A DNA stretch of 8,829 nucleotides from an uncultured Flammeovirgaceae bacterium (lineage in GTDB: Bacteria; Bacteroidota; Bacteroidia; Cytophagales; Cyclobacteriaceae), in contig CAMPJM010000144.1 in assembly GCA_946886805.1 (NCBI GenBank), forward strand, positions 1-8,829, given 5' to 3'. Below, one piece after another: positions 5,967 to 8,829 of the stretch. The notes beneath the pieces were generated by a model. The model was not told where the DNA came from. It ran no database searches and saw only the letters and a program-made list of their open reading frames with translations. Made by a program: the position numbers and the translations under genes. The stretch's first letter is position 1, and each line of letters begins with the position of its first letter.

Positions 5967-6830
5967 TTGGCTGATGATATCGTAATAGAAATTGTGAATG
6001 CACAACAAACAGAAATCAGGTTATACAACGGCCCTGCTCCCGGATCAGAAAACTGGACATGGGAAGAAAAGACGAGCAATAAGAATAGCATTGGGCTCAA
6101 AACAGTTTACAATGTAGTGAATCCTGCATTGACGGCATTTTTGCCTGACCCGGCGCTTGCAAATGGCACAGCTGTTATCGTTTGCCCGGGTGGAGGATTC
6201 CATTTTTTAGCTATTGATCATGAAGGAACCGATGTGGCAAAATTACTTGTCAAAAAAGGGATCACAGTTTTTGTTTTAAAGTACAGACTGCTGCGGATTT
6301 ATCATGATAATCCCTTTGATGAAATGATTTCTACGGAGGATGTGCAGGCCTGGGACGCTGAGACAGAGCCAGTCATTCCTTTAGCAATTGCCGACGGAAG
6401 GGCAGCTATTGCATACGTGAGAAAGCATGCTGCAGCTTTTAATATCGCTCCCGACAAAATTGGTATTATGGGTTTTTCGGCTGGCGGTATGGTGGCTGCT
6501 TCAGCCGCATTTAATTATAACGCTGACAATCGCCCTGACTTTGTTGCACCTGTTTACCCCGATATGCCTGAATCACGGCAATCTCCTCTAATGTCTGATG
6601 CTCCACCTATATTCATGGTTTGTGCAACAGATGATGAATTCGGGTTTCCACAACATCTGATAAGCCTGTATAATAAATGGTATGCCTCAAACCGCTCTGT
6701 AGAGCTGCATCTTTTTGCCAAAGGTGGGCATGGGTTTGGTGTTGGCAGTCAACAAAACACTACTGATAAATGGCTTGATTTGTTTGTAAAGTGGCTGACG
6801 GTGGAGGACCTAATGGAACCCGGAAAATGA
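5967..6830 (+). CDS. Alpha/beta hydrolase, BD-FAE/acetylesterase-like
   Basis: The 287-residue frame encodes an alpha/beta hydrolase of the acetyl-esterase type. The oxyanion-hole motif is CPGGGFH at 73-79, the nucleophile elbow GFSAGG at 169-174 with Ser171, the acid Asp222/Asp223 in CATDDEF, and the catalytic His255 in KGGHGFG. Family relatives deacetylate or hydrolyse small or carbohydrate esters and are often secreted. Here the N-terminus lacks a clear signal peptide, and the start is uncertain. The frame opens after a stop at 5958-5960, the first usable start is TTG at 5967, and GTG at 5994 (just before NAQQTEIRL) is an alternative. An out-of-frame ATG at 5950 would join this frame if the T-run at 5965-5968 had one more T. 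The catalytic domain itself looks complete. Confidence 0.85.
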   Translation: MADDIVIEIVNAQQTEIRLYNGPAPGSENWTWEEKTSNKNSIGLKTVYNVVNPALTAFLPDPALANGTAVIVCPGGGFHFLAIDHEGTDVAKLLVKKGITVFVLKYRLLRIYHDNPFDEMISTEDVQAWDAETEPVIPLAIADGRAAIAYVRKHAAAFNIAPDKIGIMGFSAGGMVAASAAFNYNADNRPDFVAPVYPDMPESRQSPLMSDAPPIFMVCATDDEFGFPQHLISLYNKWYASNRSVELHLFAKGGHGFGVGSQQNTTDKWLDLFVKWLTVEDLMEPGK

Positions 6831-7049
6831 AACTGGCTCTGATATGCAAGGGTGTCATGATAGGTCAAAAGTGTAGCTATGAGAATTGGTGATAGCGGGA
6901 GGAAGATCGAGTTTTAAACAAAAAGCAGGTAAAGTTTATCTGCTTCCGAGAAAATCTTATTTTCAGAAATGCCGTATTGCCAAATTCGGTACGCAGCAGC
7001 AAACCCGTAAATATTTCGGCAGCATATGGCATCAGATGGTTTAAAACAT

Positions 7050-7057
7050 TATCTTTA
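7050..7057 (+). promoter_or_regulatory. Weak candidate -7 element for the YghX-like gene
   Basis: TATCTTTA fits TAnnTTTG except for the last base and lies 27 nt before the ATG at 7085. No TTG sits at the expected upstream distance, so this is a weak suggestion only. Confidence 0.15.
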
Positions 7058-7084
7058 TTACATAAATCCCATGATTAATCCACT

Positions 7085-7972
7085 ATGAAAGAAATTAAAA
7101 AAGAAGAAATCAGACAGGAGGTTTTTGACCTTTATGACGATTATGCGCACAATCGAATTGACAGACGGCTGTTCCTGGAAAGACTCACTACCTATGCTGT
7201 TGGTGGGTTAACGGTCACCTCACTGCTGAGTTTCATCAGTCCCAAATATCAGAGCACGCTTCAAATTGAGCCGGATGATCCCAGGTTGAAATCCGAATTT
7301 ATAACTTATGATTCCCCAAAAGGAGGCGGATCTATTAAGGGTTTGCTTTCTCGCCCTGTCGATGCAAAGGATAAATTGCCGGGGGTAGTTGTGGTTCACG
7401 AAAACCGTGGACTGAATCCCTACATAGAGGATGTAGGCAGACGGACAGCTCTTGCCGGTTTTATTTCGCTGGCACCTGACGCGCTAACGCCCTTGGGTGG
7501 TTATCCAGGAAATGATGATGATGGCAGGGCGTTGCAAAGCAAGAGGGACAAGAATGAGATGTTGGAAGATTTTATTGCCGCCTATGAACATTTAAAGTCT
7601 CATCCAGCGTGTAGTGGAAAAGTTGGGGTTGTGGGATTTTGTTTTGGTGGTTGGATCTCCAATATGATGGCGGTACGTGTGCCTGTCCTATCTGCGGCTG
7701 TTCCCTTTTATGGAGGGCAACCTGAAGCGGAAGATGTACCCAAAATCGAAGCTCCATTGTTGATTCACCTCGCTGGTTTGGATACAAGGGTAAATGAAGG
7801 AATGCCTGCCTATGAAAAGGAGCTGAAAGAGCATAACAAAGAATATACTGTCTATGTATATCCGGAGGTGAATCATGGTTTTCATAATGACAGCACACCG
7901 CGCTATGACAAAGCAGCCGCTGAACTGGCCTGGAAAAGAACAATAGATTTCTTTAAAGAAAAGTTGGCATAG
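7085..7972 (+). CDS. Dienelactone hydrolase-family protein, YghX-like
   Basis: The 295-residue protein matches my recollection of E. coli YghX along its whole length, including the N-terminal 'DRRLFLERL...YAVGG' region, [14 protein letters not shown] at 104-117, GGYPGNDD at 138-145 and the C-terminal [14 protein letters not shown] at 263-276. The dienelactone hydrolase triad is visible: Cys186 in GFCFGG, Asp233 in GLDTR and His264 in NHGFH, with Glu106 as the residue that activates the cysteine in the family. Residues 26-55 combine paired arginines and a hydrophobic stretch, resembling a Tat-type leader, but the long charged N-terminus before it makes export uncertain. Family members hydrolyse dienelactone-like or other ester substrates; the natural substrate here is unknown. 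It is 254 nt downstream of the other hydrolase and probably has its own promoter. Confidence 0.9.
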   Translation: MKEIKKEEIRQEVFDLYDDYAHNRIDRRLFLERLTTYAVGGLTVTSLLSFISPKYQSTLQIEPDDPRLKSEFITYDSPKGGGSIKGLLSRPVDAKDKLPGVVVVHENRGLNPYIEDVGRRTALAGFISLAPDALTPLGGYPGNDDDGRALQSKRDKNEMLEDFIAAYEHLKSHPACSGKVGVVGFCFGGWISNMMAVRVPVLSAAVPFYGGQPEAEDVPKIEAPLLIHLAGLDTRVNEGMPAYEKELKEHNKEYTVYVYPEVNHGFHNDSTPRYDKAAAELAWKRTIDFFKEKLA

Positions 7973-8043
7973 GTGTAGTTTCGGTTTTGCGAAAGAGACA
8001 TTCTAAGAACAACAAAAAAATTGCGTTGAATTTGAATGATTTA

Positions 8044-8225
8044 TCACCTCATCCCCCCGTCATTCCACGGGGCAAGCTCTGCCTTCTCTTCAAGGAGAAG
8101 GTGTTACGGCAGCGGTTGTAGCGACAGTGATGGTTGATTTTTGAATCTGTTCTTAGCGGTGAGGCAAGTCCTCTCCTTTCAGGAGAGGATTTCTCCAAAG
8201 GAGTGCCTTTGGCAAGGTGAGGTGG
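8044..8225 (+). repeat. Dispersed palindromic repeat, copy B (upstream of nuclease)
   Basis: It starts with TCACCTCATCC and ends with AAGGTGAGGTGG, giving inverted TCACCT/AGGTGA ends. Inside are a 7-bp hairpin at 8082-8101 (CCTTCTC/GAGAAGG) and a perfect 8-bp hairpin at 8169-8189 (TCCTCTCC/GGAGAGGA, loop TTTCA). The conserved blocks TAGCGACAGTGAT (8119-8131) and CTTAGCGGTGAG (8152-8163) are present. It accounts for most of the 312-nt gap between the YghX-like gene and the nuclease gene and ends 59 nt before the nuclease ATG. Confidence 0.8.
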
Positions 8226-8284
8226 TTATTTGGAGAAGGAGCATTATGATTTTTTTATAAATTAGCTGACAAAACAAAACAGTC

Positions 8285-8653
8285 ATGGATAATTTACATA
8301 AAGATGCTTTGGGTAATAATTTTGAATATGCGAGGCAAAACAGACAAAAGCAGACCAAGCCGGAAAAATTGTTATGGAATAGGATAAGAAACAGACAATT
8401 AAAAGGGTATAAATTTCGTAGGCAACATCCGATCTCCAACTTTATTGCAGATTTTTATTGTCATGAACGGCTGTTAGCTATAGAGATTGATGGCAACTAT
8501 CATAACCAGGCGGAGCAAAGTGACTATGATTCTGGAAGAACCTTCGAAATCAATGAGCTAGGAATTAGAATACTTAGGTTTACCAACCAAGAAGTTGAGC
8601 AAGATATAGAAAGAGTTTTAAAGGTAGTAAAGAAATTCCTGAGTAATTTTTAA
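8285..8653 (+). CDS. DUF559 domain endonuclease-like protein
   Basis: The 122-residue protein is a full-length DUF559 member, a Vsr/PD-(D/E)XK-like nuclease fold. The helical start ARQNRQKQTKPEKLLWNRIRN at 16-36 is followed by the family core LKGYKFRRQHPISNFIADFYCHERLLAIEIDG at 39-70. Asp56 and the Glu67/Asp69 pair are the likely metal-binding residues, with a usual Arg at 85 and the closing GIRILRFTNQEV at 93-104. The biochemical activity of the family is little studied; relatives by fold nick or cut DNA. There is no toxin-antitoxin, restriction-methylase or transposase partner in the window. The gene stands alone between two copies of a dispersed repeat, which suggests it travels with or acts on that repeat. 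The function is inferred, but the family call is secure. Confidence 0.88.
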   Translation: MDNLHKDALGNNFEYARQNRQKQTKPEKLLWNRIRNRQLKGYKFRRQHPISNFIADFYCHERLLAIEIDGNYHNQAEQSDYDSGRTFEINELGIRILRFTNQEVEQDIERVLKVVKKFLSNF

Positions 8654-8660
8654 GCTTTTT

Positions 8661-8795
8661 TCACCTCATCCCCCGCCTTCTCCTCAAGGAGAAGGCGTTA
8701 CAGCAGTGGGTATAGCGACAGTGATTTTTCATTTTGGGATCTGCGCTTAGCGGTGAGGTAAGTCCTTTCCTTTACGAGGAGAGGATTTAGGTGAG
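8661..8795 (+). repeat. Dispersed palindromic repeat, copy C (downstream of nuclease)
   Basis: It starts with TCACCTCATCC like copy B. A perfect 9-bp hairpin lies at 8675-8696 (GCCTTCTCC, loop TCAA, GGAGAAGGC). The invariant TAGCGACAGTGAT is at 8713-8725 and CTTAGCGGTGAG at 8746-8757, and it ends with GAGGATTTAGGTGAG. It is shorter than copy B at both the left segment and the right tail. It begins 7 nt after the nuclease stop codon, and its strong hairpin could also help end that transcript. Confidence 0.8.
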
Positions 8796-8829
8796 TATGG
8801 AGAAATCTGCCATTTTGGGAAAAGTTTCC

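Larger units (their letters stand above)
8044..8795 (+). mobile_element. Candidate repeat-nuclease-repeat cassette
   Basis: Two direct copies of the dispersed repeat (8044-8225 and 8661-8795) enclose a single DUF559 nuclease gene with very little other DNA: 59 nt before the ATG and 7 nt after the stop. A third copy without a gene lies at 5122-5270. This layout is what a small endonuclease-carrying mobile unit, or a gene inserted into a repeat cluster, would leave. There is no transposase and no target-site duplication has been identified, so mobility is an inference. Confidence 0.35.

Noticed and set aside
6827..6889. ATG overlapping the hydrolase stop (ATGA) opening a 20-codon peptide
   Set aside because: It stops after about 20 codons and has no recognisable feature.
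6886..7044. Short basic open frame (TTG/GTG start, about 52 residues) between the two hydrolases
   Set aside because: It has only non-ATG starts, no ribosome site and no recognised family; too short to support.
7572..7943. Minus-strand open frame of 123 codons
   Set aside because: It is antisense to the well-supported YghX-like gene and has no recognisable protein features.
8179..8439. Minus-strand open frame of 86 codons, Cys- and Leu-rich
   Set aside because: It is antisense to the DUF559 gene and extends into the repeat; there is no family resemblance.
8044..8795. CRISPR array
   Set aside because: Only two copies occur here, and they are about 135-180 nt long with internal hairpins and a gene between them, which is not a CRISPR repeat-spacer pattern.

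Overview
The window looks like chromosomal DNA from a member of the Bacteroidota, possibly Chitinophagaceae or Sphingobacteriia-like. The grounds are an AT-rich composition, start regions with few good Shine-Dalgarno sequences, a monothiol thioredoxin with a WCGDA active site, a DUF559 nuclease flanked by dispersed palindromic repeats, and the overall style of the proteins. The taxonomic call is an inference from protein character, not from a marker gene.

Left part (1-2216, minus strand): molybdenum cofactor genes. In transcription order these are a MOSC-domain protein, a MoaC-MoaB/MogA fusion, and the first 42 codons of moeA, which runs off the left edge. A 256-nt spacer with two hairpins and GCAAAG repeats separates the last two. 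Divergent from this group, and 193 nt away, is a class-V (NifS-fold) PLP enzyme at 2410-3483. It is followed on the same strand by uroporphyrinogen-III C-methyltransferase (3640-4359), the entry enzyme of siroheme synthesis. Moco assembly next to siroheme synthesis suggests a nearby assimilatory nitrate/nitrite or sulfur-redox locus, though none of the target enzymes lie in the window.

Middle (4360-5338): a 422-nt stretch without a recognisable gene that carries an imperfect 23-nt direct repeat, then a small acidic hypothetical gene on the minus strand, then a solo copy of a dispersed repeat.

Right part (5339-8829, plus strand): a monothiol thioredoxin-fold protein, an alpha/beta hydrolase of the BD-FAE/acetylesterase type whose 5' end is doubtful, and a YghX-like dienelactone hydrolase. 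Last comes a DUF559 (PD-(D/E)XK-like) nuclease gene tightly bracketed by two more copies of the dispersed repeat. The three repeat copies share two invariant blocks at a fixed 33-nt offset. The repeat-nuclease-repeat arrangement is the best candidate here for an under-described mobile unit. The rest is mostly recognisable housekeeping and accessory metabolism.
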